A stretch of DNA of 64,000 bases from an uncultured Algibacter sp. GTDB lineage: Bacteria > Bacteroidota > Bacteroidia > Flavobacteriales > Flavobacteriaceae. Where the stretch lies: NCBI GenBank assembly GCA_937958265.1, contig CALGNX010000001.1:353221-417220 (forward strand), given 5' to 3'. The notes under the pieces are model-generated. The model made no database searches and was not told the DNA's origin. It saw only the letters and a list, made by a program, of their open reading frames with translations. Position numbers and translations under genes: made by a program. Every line of letters begins with the position of its first letter. The first letter of the stretch is position 1. Shown here one piece after another: positions 26,600 through 36,144 of this stretch.

Positions 26600-29500
26600 A
26601 TGAAAAATATAATACTTTTTCAAATTTCAATAAAAAAACCAATCGTTTTTTACATTTCGATTATCATTTTATTATTTACTTTTAATAAAGGATATGCTCA
26701 GGTTTTAGCACAAGATAGAGTACAAATGTCTAAAGATATTACGGTAAATAGCACCGAGTGTAAGCAATTTGATGTACAACTAGATATTACAGGAGACTCC
26801 CCTTTAACCCCAAAAGATGTTGTTTTAATTTTAGATCGATCGGGTAGTATGGGTGAAGGTCCAATACCACAACCTATTGAGTTTGCTCAAAATGCCGCAA
26901 TTGACTTTGTAAACAATTTTTTTGCGCGAGAAAACAATCCTGGAGGTTTAAATCGGATTTCCATTATTAGTTTTAACACCAGTGCTACCGTAGATATTGG
27001 TTTGTCTGGAGAAAATCAACGCGCAGCCATAATTAATGCCATAAATAGTGATATTACAGGAGGTGGTACAAATACCCAAGACGCGCTTATCGAGGCAGAT
27101 AATTTACTAACAGCTTCCGCAAGATTTGAATGTAATTCCTCAAGAAGCATAATTTTACTATCAGATGGTGTATCAACAATAAGAAACGTTACTAGTGGCC
27201 GTAGAGATTGCGATCCAGAAACACCAAATACCATTTGCCAAAGAGTTGCAGTAACCGCGGGAATTAATGCTCAAACTACCAATGTTAATGGAACTATTTA
27301 TGACCAAAGTATTTTTACTATTGGGCTAGTTGGTTCAATTAACGGAAACCAACAAACCATCGCTTTAAACACATTAAATGCTATCCAAAATGCAGGTGCC
27401 TTTCAAACAGAGAACAATGCTGATTTAGAGGCTATCTATGATATGATTTTAAGACAATTAGTACCTGCAGCAACTCCAATAGATCAAAACCCTTTAGTGG
27501 TGGAAAGTTTGCAAGAAGGCTTTACCATAGTTCCTGGGAGTATAAACGTTAACAAGGGTACAATTACAAATACAAGTGATTCTATTTCTTGGTTTGTAGA
27601 TAATTTGTTTACAGAAACAATTACTTTAAATTATACAATTCAGGCAAGTCCAACAGCAACTTGTGGTGACCAAGTTTCTGGTGAAACAGAAATTACCTAT
27701 GAAAACCCAGAATGTAATTCCGAGACATTTAATTTCCCTAATCCTTCAATATGCGTACCTTGCCCTGAAATTACGCCAACAATTTCTCGTATTGACTGTA
27801 CAAATTCTATAGATTTCGGAACAACCTTAAATCAAGGTGATTGTACCTCTTTCTCAGATGAATTTTTATGGGTATTTAGACTTAACGGTACGCAAGTTGG
27901 AACTTCAAACTCTCAAAATGGAACTTTCAACTATGTAGGTAACACGCCTTTTGAAGGTGCATTTACTGCCAATGTAACTTATTCCGGTTCCTACGGTAAT
28001 GCAACCTGTAGCTTAGCAGATATTCAAGAATCATCAAACTCAATAAATTTACCTGCTGCACTGGTTATAAATGTAGAATCGATAACAAATGTAAGTTGTC
28101 TTAATGATAATGATGGTGCTATTGATATTTCAGTTTCTGGAGGCACTGGATTCTACACTTTCGACTGGGATAATAATGGCCTCCAAAACCCCGACACCGA
28201 TTCACAAGATTTAAATAACTTAATAGCCGGTAATTATACAGTAACAGTAACGGATACAAATAGTGGTTGTACCACAACGGGTACTTATAATGTGGCTACA
28301 GTAGTTGATGATATAGACCCAAGTATTATATGCCCTCCTAATGTTCTAGAGCAATTCAATGCTTCTGAGTGCACTATCGATGCCATTAATATAAATTTAG
28401 GAACACCTACAACTAATGATAATTGTTCTGTTGTTTCAGTATCTAACAATGCCCCTAACACTTTTCCGCTAGGTGAAACTGAAGTAACTTGGACAGTAAC
28501 AGATGGTTCTGGAAACACAGCAACTTGCCAGCAAATAGTAACAGTAGTCGATAACATAAACCCAACATTTGTAAGCTGTGCAGATCCTGTAGAGGTAAAT
28601 GTTGATGCTGATGCATGTTCTACAGATTTAGAAAATATAAATTTAGGCGCACCTACAGCTAATGATAATTGTGTAACTACAACTATTACTAACAATGCAC
28701 CTAACACTTTTCCGCTTGGTGAAACTGAAGTAACTTGGACAGTAACAGATGGTTCTGGAAACACAGCAACTTGCCAGCAAATGGTAACAGTAGTTGATAA
28801 TATAAACCCAACATTTGTAAGCTGTGCAGATCCTGTAGAAGTAAATGTTGATGCTGATGCATGTTCTACAGATTTGGAAAATATAAATTTAGGCACACCT
28901 ACAGCTAATGATAATTGTGTAACTACAACTATTACTAACAATGCACCTAACGCTTTTCCGCTAGGTGAAACTGAAGTAACTTGGACGGTAACAGATGGTT
29001 CTGGAAACACAGCAACTTGCCAGCAAATAGTAACAGTAGTCGATAATATAAACCCAACATTTGTGGAATCGCTTCCTATGGATGATGCTGTCGAATGTGA
29101 CAACGTTCCTGAAGCTGCAGTATTAACAGGAGTAGATTCTTGTGGAGACGTAGATGTTGTTTTTACTGAAACAAAAATAGATGGCGATTGCGCATCAAAC
29201 TACATCCTAGAACGTGAATGGATTGCTACAGATTCAAATGGGTTAACCACCACACATATACAAACTATAAATGTACAAGACACAACAGCACCACAACCAA
29301 CAATAGCGATAAATACAGATATTACCGTAAGTTGTGCAGAAATACCTGAAATTCCAGAAATTATATTTACAGATAACTGCTCCGAGGATGTAAACGTAGT
29401 ATTTGAAGAAACAAATTCTCTTGATGAAACTAACCCCTCAAATTATGAAATTATAAGAACCTGGGTTGTAAATGATAGTTGTGGTAATGAGGAAACGTTT

Positions 29501-30085
29501 ACGCAGACCATATCGGTAAGTTTAGAGGATCTCGTTACTAATATTAGCGATAGGGTTTGTATAGATGATGGTACAATTAATTTAGACAGCTTTTTACAAA
29601 ACAATCAAACCGGAGGAAATTGGGTTGTTACTCAAGGTAATACAACTTTAAATGCCAACATTTTCAACCCTGAAAATGTCGAACTGGGTACTTACACCTT
29701 CTCTTATACTAGCGTAAGGGATACATGTTTAAATACTACGGAATTAAGTTTGGAAATCCATGACGACTGTGTTGTTTTACCATGCGGTAGAGAGGATGTT
29801 ATTATATCAAAAGTAATTACTCCCAATGGAGATATGCACAATGAATTTTTTACAGTAACAGGAGTGGAAACTTGCGGTTTTATAATAGAATTACAAATAT
29901 ATAACCGATGGGGAGCAAAAATTTATAATAATTCTAATTACCAAAATAACTGGAATGGATTTACTAGTAACGCATCTGTTGGAAAGGCAGGTAAAATTCC
30001 AAATGGCACCTATTTTTACATTATTAATTTAAAAAATAGTGGATTAAAGCCTTTTGCTAGAGCATTTCACGTAGGTACTAAATAA
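26600..30085 (+). CDS. SprB-like cell-surface adhesin: VWA, SprB and HYR repeats, T9SS type B C-terminus
   Basis: This 1161-residue exported protein has a hydrophobic signal segment at about 14-33. A von Willebrand A domain follows, with MIDAS DRSGSMG at about 78 and TNTQDAL. Next come an adhesin-like stretch, one SprB repeat (NVSCLNDNDGAIDISVSGGT), three HYR repeats of 81-82 residues, further Ig-like units, and a C-terminal gliding-motility-type domain (VITPNGDMHNEFFTV, IYNRWGAKIY, GTYFYIINLK). Such proteins are exported by the type IX system and tethered to the surface. The gene heads an operon with PorP/SprF and an OmpA-TPR protein, the usual partners of SprB-type adhesins. Confidence 0.92.
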   Translation: MKNIILFQISIKKPIVFYISIIILLFTFNKGYAQVLAQDRVQMSKDITVNSTECKQFDVQLDITGDSPLTPKDVVLILDRSGSMGEGPIPQPIEFAQNAAIDFVNNFFARENNPGGLNRISIISFNTSATVDIGLSGENQRAAIINAINSDITGGGTNTQDALIEADNLLTASARFECNSSRSIILLSDGVSTIRNVTSGRRDCDPETPNTICQRVAVTAGINAQTTNVNGTIYDQSIFTIGLVGSINGNQQTIALNTLNAIQNAGAFQTENNADLEAIYDMILRQLVPAATPIDQNPLVVESLQEGFTIVPGSINVNKGTITNTSDSISWFVDNLFTETITLNYTIQASPTATCGDQVSGETEITYENPECNSETFNFPNPSICVPCPEITPTISRIDCTNSIDFGTTLNQGDCTSFSDEFLWVFRLNGTQVGTSNSQNGTFNYVGNTPFEGAFTANVTYSGSYGNATCSLADIQESSNSINLPAALVINVESITNVSCLNDNDGAIDISVSGGTGFYTFDWDNNGLQNPDTDSQDLNNLIAGNYTVTVTDTNSGCTTTGTYNVATVVDDIDPSIICPPNVLEQFNASECTIDAININLGTPTTNDNCSVVSVSNNAPNTFPLGETEVTWTVTDGSGNTATCQQIVTVVDNINPTFVSCADPVEVNVDADACSTDLENINLGAPTANDNCVTTTITNNAPNTFPLGETEVTWTVTDGSGNTATCQQMVTVVDNINPTFVSCADPVEVNVDADACSTDLENINLGTPTANDNCVTTTITNNAPNAFPLGETEVTWTVTDGSGNTATCQQIVTVVDNINPTFVESLPMDDAVECDNVPEAAVLTGVDSCGDVDVVFTETKIDGDCASNYILEREWIATDSNGLTTTHIQTINVQDTTAPQPTIAINTDITVSCAEIPEIPEIIFTDNCSEDVNVVFEETNSLDETNPSNYEIIRTWVVNDSCGNEETFTQTISVSLEDLVTNISDRVCIDDGTINLDSFLQNNQTGGNWVVTQGNTTLNANIFNPENVELGTYTFSYTSVRDTCLNTTELSLEIHDDCVVLPCGREDVIISKVITPNGDMHNEFFTVTGVETCGFIIELQIYNRWGAKIYNNSNYQNNWNGFTSNASVGKAGKIPNGTYFYIINLKNSGLKPFARAFHVGTK
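28307..29041 (+). repeat. Tandem HYR-encoding repeat, three units of 243-246 bp
   Basis: Units start near 28307, 28550 and 28796 (the next partial unit at 29042). Units 2 and 3 are nearly identical at DNA level across their 246 bp, including synonymous sites, pointing to recent duplication or gene conversion. Confidence 0.88.
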
Positions 30086-30097
30086 ATTTAAAAGCAC

Positions 30098-31033
30098 ATG
30101 AAATCATTAAAGTTTTGCATCTATATATTTATTTTAGGATATTGTTCCTTAGGAGTTGCTCAACAACTACCCCAATTTACTCAATATATGTATAATACTA
30201 TCTCTATAAATCCAGCGTATGCAGGAAGTAGAGAAACACTAAGTGTTGTGGGGTTACACAGAAGCCAATGGGTTGGCTTAGAAGGCGGGCCAAATACGCA
30301 AACCCTTTCGGTACATTCTCCGCTTAATAGCGAAAGGATTGCTGCAGGTGTTTCCTTTATAAATGACCAACTAGGATACGAAAACTTCTCCTACCTATAT
30401 GGCGATTTTTCATATACTCTACCTATCGGACAAAAATCAAAATTAGCCTTTGGATTAAAAGCTGGATTTACACAATATAGTATTGATCAATCCCTTTTGG
30501 ATGACCAAACCGTAGTGGACGATCCTTTTTATAATGACGTTTCGGATAGATGGAGCCCCAACGTAGGTTTAGGCCTTTATTATCACAGTAATAAATGGTA
30601 TTTAGGTCTCTCTGCTCCTAGAATATTAAACACAGATTACAATAATGCTAGAAGAGGTACAATTGATTATGTTGCCTTAGAGCGGGTAAGTTATTACTTT
30701 ACAGGAGGATACGTATTTAACCTAGGTGAAACCACTAAATTTAAACCAGCAATGTTATTAAAAGCAACTAATGGAGCACCACTATCTTTTGATATGACAG
30801 CAAATTTTTTGTTTAACGAAAAGTTTTGGCTTGGGGCTTCTTACAGAATAAACGAATCTGCAGCAGCAATAGGTGCCATAACAGATTTTCAGATATCTAA
30901 GCAGATGCGTATTGGTTACGCTTATGAATACCCTATTTCCGATATAAGACCTTACACTAGTGGTACACATGAAGTCTTGCTAATGTTTGAAATGTTTAAA
31001 AGTAGACGTATTAAATCTCCTAGATACTTCTAA
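30098..31033 (+). CDS. PorP/SprF family type IX secretion membrane protein
   Basis: This 311-residue outer-membrane protein has a signal peptide (up to about GVAQ) followed by QLPQFTQYMYNTISINPAYA, the highly conserved PorP/SprF start. Barrel strands follow (LGVGLY-type segments such as WSPNVGLGLYYHSNKWYLGL) and a C-terminal RIGYAYEYPISDI plus LLMFEM. Members anchor type B T9SS substrates at the surface; SprF is needed for secretion of SprB. It lies 12 nt after the adhesin gene, so the pair is one operon and it is probably dedicated to that adhesin. Confidence 0.95.
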   Translation: MKSLKFCIYIFILGYCSLGVAQQLPQFTQYMYNTISINPAYAGSRETLSVVGLHRSQWVGLEGGPNTQTLSVHSPLNSERIAAGVSFINDQLGYENFSYLYGDFSYTLPIGQKSKLAFGLKAGFTQYSIDQSLLDDQTVVDDPFYNDVSDRWSPNVGLGLYYHSNKWYLGLSAPRILNTDYNNARRGTIDYVALERVSYYFTGGYVFNLGETTKFKPAMLLKATNGAPLSFDMTANFLFNEKFWLGASYRINESAAAIGAITDFQISKQMRIGYAYEYPISDIRPYTSGTHEVLLMFEMFKSRRIKSPRYF

Positions 31034-31044
31034 AATATATAATT

Positions 31045-32958
31045 ATGAAAACAAAGTTATTTATACTATTTTTAGGTTTAACAATTAGTAACATATTCGC
31101 TCAGAAAAAACTAGCTGACAAGTTTTTTAATGATTATGCATACCTTAAAGCTAGTGAATTATATGAAAGAGCATTTGAAAAAGGTGATAATAGCAAACAT
31201 GTTTTAACCCGACTTGGAGATTGCTTTTATAATAATTCCAACTCTGAAAAAGCAGCTTTTTGGTACGAAAAGGCATTAACTAAATATGAGGTAAATACTG
31301 AATATATGTTTAAGTATATTCAATCTCTTAAAAGTTTAAGTAAATTTTCAGAGGCTAATGAATGGGTTAGAAAATTCAATAAAATTCAAAATAATGGCAG
31401 TAATCTTGATGAATATAATGAGGATAACTTATCAAAATTTGAAGCCTTAAGGAGTAATAATAAATCTTTATCCATAACTATTGAAAATCTGCCTATTAAC
31501 TCTAAATTTTCAGATTTTGGAACGTTTATTCATAATAATGAATTATACTTTGCTTCAGCTCAAGGTGAACATAAAACGAAAGAATATGGCTGGAATGAAG
31601 AACCGTTCTTAGATTTATTTAAAGTTTCTGTTGAAGAAAAAATGCTTAATTTAGAACTAGGAACTGTTGATTTAATAAATGCTTCAAAAGTAAATACAGA
31701 ATATCATGAGGCCTCTGTAGCCATTTCCAACGATGGTAAAACCATGTATTTTACTAGAGATAATGTGACCAGAAAGAACAAATTAGATTTTGATAAAAAA
31801 GGAACAACACACCTTAAAATATATAAGGCAACGCGCATTGATAGTAGTTGGCAAAACATTAAAGAACTCCCTATTAATGATGATGTTTACTCAACAGGAC
31901 ACCCTGCATTAAGTGCCGATAATAAAACATTGTTTTTTGTATCAGACAGAAAAGGTGGTTTAGGACAAACTGATATTTATAAAGTTGATATACTTGAGAA
32001 CGGAAAATATGGAACAGTAACAAATTTAGGTACCAAGATTAACACTATTGGTCGAGAAATGTTTCCGTTTGTAAGTAAAGATAGTACACTATATTTTTCT
32101 TCAGACGGCCACCTAAATCTTGGTTTATTAGATATTTTTAAATCTGGAATTATAAAAGATAGTTTGTCAGTCACTCAAAATCTAGGTGCACCATACAATA
32201 GTAGATCAGATGATTTTGCTTATTTTGAAGATGACTCTCATAAAAATAACAGAAGTTTTCTATCCTCAAATCGACCTAATGGAAAAGGTAGTGATGACAT
32301 ATATACAGCATACTCTAAAGTCTGCAAACAGTTAGTTAAAGGCTTTACAAAAGATAAGAACACTAATGAAATTTTAGGAAATACTACCGTAAAGTTAATT
32401 GATGAGACAGGTAAAATTATAGACAAAGTAACAACTAAAGAAGACGGTGCATATGAATTTACTATAGATTGTAACCAAAACTATGTTATTATAGGTAGTA
32501 TGGAGGCTTATAAAAATGATATGTTTGAATTAAGCACTAACACTTTTAATGAAACTATAACAGAACAAGATTTATTTTTGGAACCGTTAGTAATAGGTAA
32601 CCAAATAGTAATTAATCCTATATTTTTTAATTTTTCAAAATGGGATATTAGAACCGATGCGGAATACGAATTAGAAAATATTGTAGATGTATTAAGAGTT
32701 AATCCAACTATGATTATCAAAATCGAATCTCACACAGATAGCCGTGGTCGTGATAAGTTTAACTTAAAATTATCTGACAAACGTGCAAAAGCTACAAAAG
32801 ATTATATTATATCCAGGGGAATTGAAAAAGATCGTATTCAGAGTGCTATTGGATTTGGAGAAAGTAAATTGTTAAACAAATGTTCCAATGGTGTTCGTTG
32901 CTCTAAAGAAGAGCACCAACTCAACAGAAGGTCTTACTTCTATATAATTACAAAATAA
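31045..32958 (+). CDS. OmpA-family protein with TPR and PD40 repeats
   Basis: This 637-residue exported protein has a signal peptide (about 1-19, ending IFAQ). TPR-like helices follow (AYLKASELYERAFEKGDN, KAAFWYEKALTKYE), then PD40/beta-propeller repeats (DGKTMYFTRDN, GHPALSADNKTLFFVSDRKG), a carboxypeptidase-regulatory-like domain (KGFTKDKNTNEILGN) and a C-terminal OmpA peptidoglycan-binding domain (NFSKWDIRTDAEYELE, ESHTDSRGRDKFNLKLSDKR). This is the architecture found beside SprB/PorP pairs, giving the adhesin apparatus a peptidoglycan anchor. It is 12 nt from the PorP/SprF gene, the third gene of the operon. Confidence 0.93.
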   Translation: MKTKLFILFLGLTISNIFAQKKLADKFFNDYAYLKASELYERAFEKGDNSKHVLTRLGDCFYNNSNSEKAAFWYEKALTKYEVNTEYMFKYIQSLKSLSKFSEANEWVRKFNKIQNNGSNLDEYNEDNLSKFEALRSNNKSLSITIENLPINSKFSDFGTFIHNNELYFASAQGEHKTKEYGWNEEPFLDLFKVSVEEKMLNLELGTVDLINASKVNTEYHEASVAISNDGKTMYFTRDNVTRKNKLDFDKKGTTHLKIYKATRIDSSWQNIKELPINDDVYSTGHPALSADNKTLFFVSDRKGGLGQTDIYKVDILENGKYGTVTNLGTKINTIGREMFPFVSKDSTLYFSSDGHLNLGLLDIFKSGIIKDSLSVTQNLGAPYNSRSDDFAYFEDDSHKNNRSFLSSNRPNGKGSDDIYTAYSKVCKQLVKGFTKDKNTNEILGNTTVKLIDETGKIIDKVTTKEDGAYEFTIDCNQNYVIIGSMEAYKNDMFELSTNTFNETITEQDLFLEPLVIGNQIVINPIFFNFSKWDIRTDAEYELENIVDVLRVNPTMIIKIESHTDSRGRDKFNLKLSDKRAKATKDYIISRGIEKDRIQSAIGFGESKLLNKCSNGVRCSKEEHQLNRRSYFYIITK

Positions 32959-33083
32959 AATACCTTTTAAATTTTTAATAATATAACGTTTAACAAACTA
33001 AAGGAAATAAACATATAACAATTTGTAATCATTGCTTTTAATAGGATTCAAGAGTTACTCGCTATTTAATTGAAAAAAGTCTG

Positions 33084-33121
33084 TTAGATATTCTTTGTTT
33101 TTCAAAAGAAAGAATATCTAA
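33084..33121 (-). terminator. Terminator of the nir/sensor operon
   Basis: Perfect arms TTAGATATTCTT/AAGAATATCTAA around a 14-nt loop. On the minus strand the stem is followed by CAGACTTTTTTC. It lies about 115 nt downstream of the sensor kinase stop. Confidence 0.65.
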
Positions 33122-33235
33122 TGAGATACCCTTAATTATTGTCTATTGTTACAAAACTTTAGTAGCTTACTTAACTAAACATTTATATAATCAAGAGTAC
33201 CATTAAGCTATAAATAGAGTTAAAACTTATAAACA

Positions 33236-35065
33236 CTATAAGGGTTTACTAGTTTTTATAGGAATATTTAGGGTTAACCGAGTACCTTCGCCTTCCTTAG
33301 AGGTTAAGAACATACGACCACCTATATAGTTTATACGCTCTTTCATAAATGTCATTCCCATTCCGCCATCTCCAGTTTTAATGTGCCTTATTTTTTTTTG
33401 ATCGAAACCTTTACCATTATCGTCAATAACTAAGCTCAACATAGTTTCACTATGAGCCATTGACACCAATATATGGGTAGATTCCGCATATTTTATAGCA
33501 TTATTTATAGCTTCTTGCGTTATACGATAAATATTAATTTCTGCTAATGCGTCTAAGCGTTGATTAAATTTCGTTCTATTTACAAAAACAATTTCCTTAT
33601 CGGTTAATCTTCCTAATTCGTAAGTGAGTTTTACAATAGCAGGAACAATGCCATGATCTGATAATTCCGGTGGCGTTAAGTTAAAAGTAGCGGTTCGTAC
33701 GCCTTTAATAATATTAGTAGTAAGTACTTTTAAATGTTCAATTTTTTCGGTTGTCTTTTTTATATTCTTAATATCAATACTTTCTAAATTATACTTTAAA
33801 CCTGTAAGCATTTGACCAATACCATCATGTACATCTTTAGCTATACGATTTTGCTCCTTTTCTTGGTTTTCAATAATTTTACTGGAAATAATTTTTTGTT
33901 GACTCATTTTCTCTTCAAAACTTTCCTTAATAAGTCGTTCAATTTCTAACTGTGCCAATTTGCGCTCTGTAATTTCAGACGCTATAATAATTAATTCAGA
34001 TTTTTCATCGGTTGGATTATATGGTATAATTGACATTTCCAACCAAATAGTATTATTACTATTTGTAGTGGTTTGTACCTCGCCTTGCCAACCTGTTTTT
34101 TTATATTTAAAAATTAAATTCTCAATTAACACCTGTTCATTTTCTTTAACAGATAATAGCGTCCAAAACATAGTAAAATTGTTAAAATTGGAGAACTGAA
34201 ATAATTTAGAAAACTTATTCCCCATGTGTATAACACTCCCGCTTGGTGCTATGCGCGCAAATAGTAATGTATCATCTATAACACTACTAAAGGCTCTTAA
34301 TTCTTTTATAGATTTTTCTTTTGATACACTCAACTTATCAGCATCAAAGGCCATTTTTTTAGCTCGTTTTTCTGCTATTAACAAATTGGCTAGAACGGAC
34401 TTTACAGATTTAGCAGCTGGCCAAAAGATAAAAATAAATTCACCTAAAAGGATAAATAAGGTTAATGCCGTTAACCATAATTCTAAATTTCTTAACCATA
34501 GTACTTTTGCATCAGCTTCAAGATCATACTGATTAACTATAGCATCCATTAATTTTAAAAAATTAGCCTCGTTAGCTCTTACCCTTTCAATATCGTTACT
34601 ATAAAACTTTAAAGAAACTGCAGAATTGCTCTCAATTTTATTTATTATGGCTTGTGATGCGGCTGTAATAGTATCGAATACAGGGTTTAAATTTTTAAAT
34701 TTTTTCCTTATTTCCAAACTATTGGTACGAGGAAGACCTAAACTATCATTCCCTTTTTGTAGCGCGTTGTGGGAAAGTTGCCAAAGTCGTAATGTTTTTT
34801 TTATTTTATCCTTTAAAATAATTTGATTGGGAGTATTATTATCAGCTAAAAGCAAAACAATTTCTTTTGTTAGCTTTTGACTTAACATGCGTTGCTTACC
34901 AGCTATATTTATAACAGTAGAATCACTTTCCTGATCCCGAAGGTGGGTATGAATTAAAACTTGACTTAAAATTACAGATATTGCTATGGTACTAAAGCCA
35001 ATAATATATAAACGGCGTAATTTATCAAAAGTACTCTGGTCTAACGAGTTACCTGTTTTAGCCAT
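33236..35065 (-). CDS. NarX-like sensor histidine kinase (PilJ, PAS, HisKA_3)
   Basis: This 609-residue membrane kinase has a transmembrane helix at 18-40, a PilJ/NarX-type periplasmic domain (VINIAGKQRMLSQKLTKEIV at about 51-70), and a second transmembrane helix at 190-215. A PAS domain spans about 260-370, then a HisKA_3 dimerisation domain with phospho-acceptor H413 in RIAKDVHDGIGQML, then HATPase_c (NNAIKYAES, DDNGKGF, GGMGMTFMKERI). The PilJ input domain is the one that senses nitrate/nitrite in NarX. It sits at the 3' end of the nitrite reductase cluster, so control of that cluster is a reasonable inference. No response regulator lies in the window. Confidence 0.88.
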   Translation of the reverse strand: MAKTGNSLDQSTFDKLRRLYIIGFSTIAISVILSQVLIHTHLRDQESDSTVINIAGKQRMLSQKLTKEIVLLLADNNTPNQIILKDKIKKTLRLWQLSHNALQKGNDSLGLPRTNSLEIRKKFKNLNPVFDTITAASQAIINKIESNSAVSLKFYSNDIERVRANEANFLKLMDAIVNQYDLEADAKVLWLRNLELWLTALTLFILLGEFIFIFWPAAKSVKSVLANLLIAEKRAKKMAFDADKLSVSKEKSIKELRAFSSVIDDTLLFARIAPSGSVIHMGNKFSKLFQFSNFNNFTMFWTLLSVKENEQVLIENLIFKYKKTGWQGEVQTTTNSNNTIWLEMSIIPYNPTDEKSELIIIASEITERKLAQLEIERLIKESFEEKMSQQKIISSKIIENQEKEQNRIAKDVHDGIGQMLTGLKYNLESIDIKNIKKTTEKIEHLKVLTTNIIKGVRTATFNLTPPELSDHGIVPAIVKLTYELGRLTDKEIVFVNRTKFNQRLDALAEINIYRITQEAINNAIKYAESTHILVSMAHSETMLSLVIDDNGKGFDQKKIRHIKTGDGGMGMTFMKERINYIGGRMFLTSKEGEGTRLTLNIPIKTSKPL

Positions 35066-35077
35066 TTAAAAAATTAT

Positions 35078-35662
35078 TTATGCTAAAGCCTTTTGTACTA
35101 AGGCTAAACTTTTTTCTGAAAATGGTAATTTTAACGCAGCAGCATGCCCTTCACTAGACATTTTAACCCATGTTTTTTGTAAAATATCGATAACTTTTTC
35201 ATCTGCATGCTTTTCTGCAAATTCCTCGAAATAATAGTCTAAAAAGACCAAGCAAATAGTATCTTCTAATGCCTGGGATTCTTCATTTTTTTTTATTAGC
35301 TTTTTAAGCACTATAGCCTTTACTCGATCTGTAAACAAATCATCGTAACCTACTTTTTTTAAAATTTCAACTGTTAAATCTGCATGCATGCGTTTTAAAG
35401 TTTCTCTCCATTTTAAATATCCTACACGATCCATAGGATATTCTTTTCGGGCTATTTTCCAACGGCAAATATGTTGAGCGCGTGCAGCTATTTGTAAGGC
35501 TTTAGATGCGTTAGGGGCAAATTCAAGTAAAGTCCTTGTCATTCTTTGTGAGTACAAGAGTTCTTTAGCGTACTGTAAACCAGAAACTTCATAAAAATTC
35601 ACATCTTCAGAATTGGCTTTATCAATTAATGCAATAGCTGTTTCAAAACGAGTAGGCTTCAT
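35078..35662 (-). CDS. DUF4202 domain protein
   Basis: This 194-residue helical protein matches the DUF4202 family (RFETAIALIDKANSEDVNFY start, QHICRWKIARKEYPMDRVGY with conserved H/W/R and YLKWR, KWRETLKRMHADLTVEIL, IVLKKLIKKNEESQALEDTI, CLVFLDYYFEEFAEKH). The HD-like spacing of histidines and aspartates (H, W.R, D, H.D) suggests metal binding, but the function is unknown. It repeatedly neighbours nitrite/nitrate assimilation genes. Here it is wedged between nirD and the sensor kinase with short gaps, so a role in the same pathway is likely. Confidence 0.82.
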   Translation of the reverse strand: MKPTRFETAIALIDKANSEDVNFYEVSGLQYAKELLYSQRMTRTLLEFAPNASKALQIAARAQHICRWKIARKEYPMDRVGYLKWRETLKRMHADLTVEILKKVGYDDLFTDRVKAIVLKKLIKKNEESQALEDTICLVFLDYYFEEFAEKHADEKVIDILQKTWVKMSSEGHAAALKLPFSEKSLALVQKALA

Positions 35663-35680
35663 ATAATAATGTAATAGAAT

Positions 35681-36058
35681 TTAATCTAGAAAGCCAATAT
35701 ACACATTTCCATTTTCAATTTTCACAGGATAAGTAGCTATTTTTAATTCATCGCCACCTATTTGACTTCCATCTTCTAATGAAAAATTCTTTTTATGTAA
35801 TGGACATGCGACTTTAGGAATCCCTTCCTTATCCCCTATCATTCCCAAAGATAGTACCATTTCCATTTTATGCGGGCATAGGTTTTGAGTTGCATACCAC
35901 TTACCTGTACGTGTAAAATTATATACTGCTATTTGCTTTGCTTTATATTTTATACATGCACCGCTATTTTCTGGAAAATCTTCAGTTTTACCCACCTTAA
36001 ACCAGTTTTTTACATTACTTATTAAAACTGACTCATATTGACTTAAAATATCTTGCAT
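35681..36058 (-). CDS. nirD: Nitrite reductase (NADH) small subunit
   Basis: This 125-residue Rieske-like protein has VGKTEDFPENSGACIKYKAK, QNLCPHKMEMVLSLGMIG with CPH, and CPLHKKNFSLEDG with CPLH. The cluster ligands (C-x-H ... C-x2-H type) are present as NLCPH and CPLH, so it may bind a [2Fe-2S] cluster, whereas many NirD lack ligands. It pairs with NirB to reduce nitrite to ammonium. It follows nirB on the same strand after an 86-nt gap. Confidence 0.9.
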   Translation of the reverse strand: MQDILSQYESVLISNVKNWFKVGKTEDFPENSGACIKYKAKQIAVYNFTRTGKWYATQNLCPHKMEMVLSLGMIGDKEGIPKVACPLHKKNFSLEDGSQIGGDELKIATYPVKIENGNVYIGFLD

Positions 36059-36144
36059 TTCTTATTTTTTATTAATTTACTTAAGCTTTAATACTTTTTA
36101 TTGTAAGACCATATTAAGCATGTAAACATTTAAACGAATTTAAA

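Noticed and set aside
28285..29103. 272-codon open frame on the minus strand inside the adhesin gene
   Set aside because: It mirrors the tandem HYR repeats and has the same 246-bp period; it lies wholly opposite a clear coding frame and has no family resemblance.
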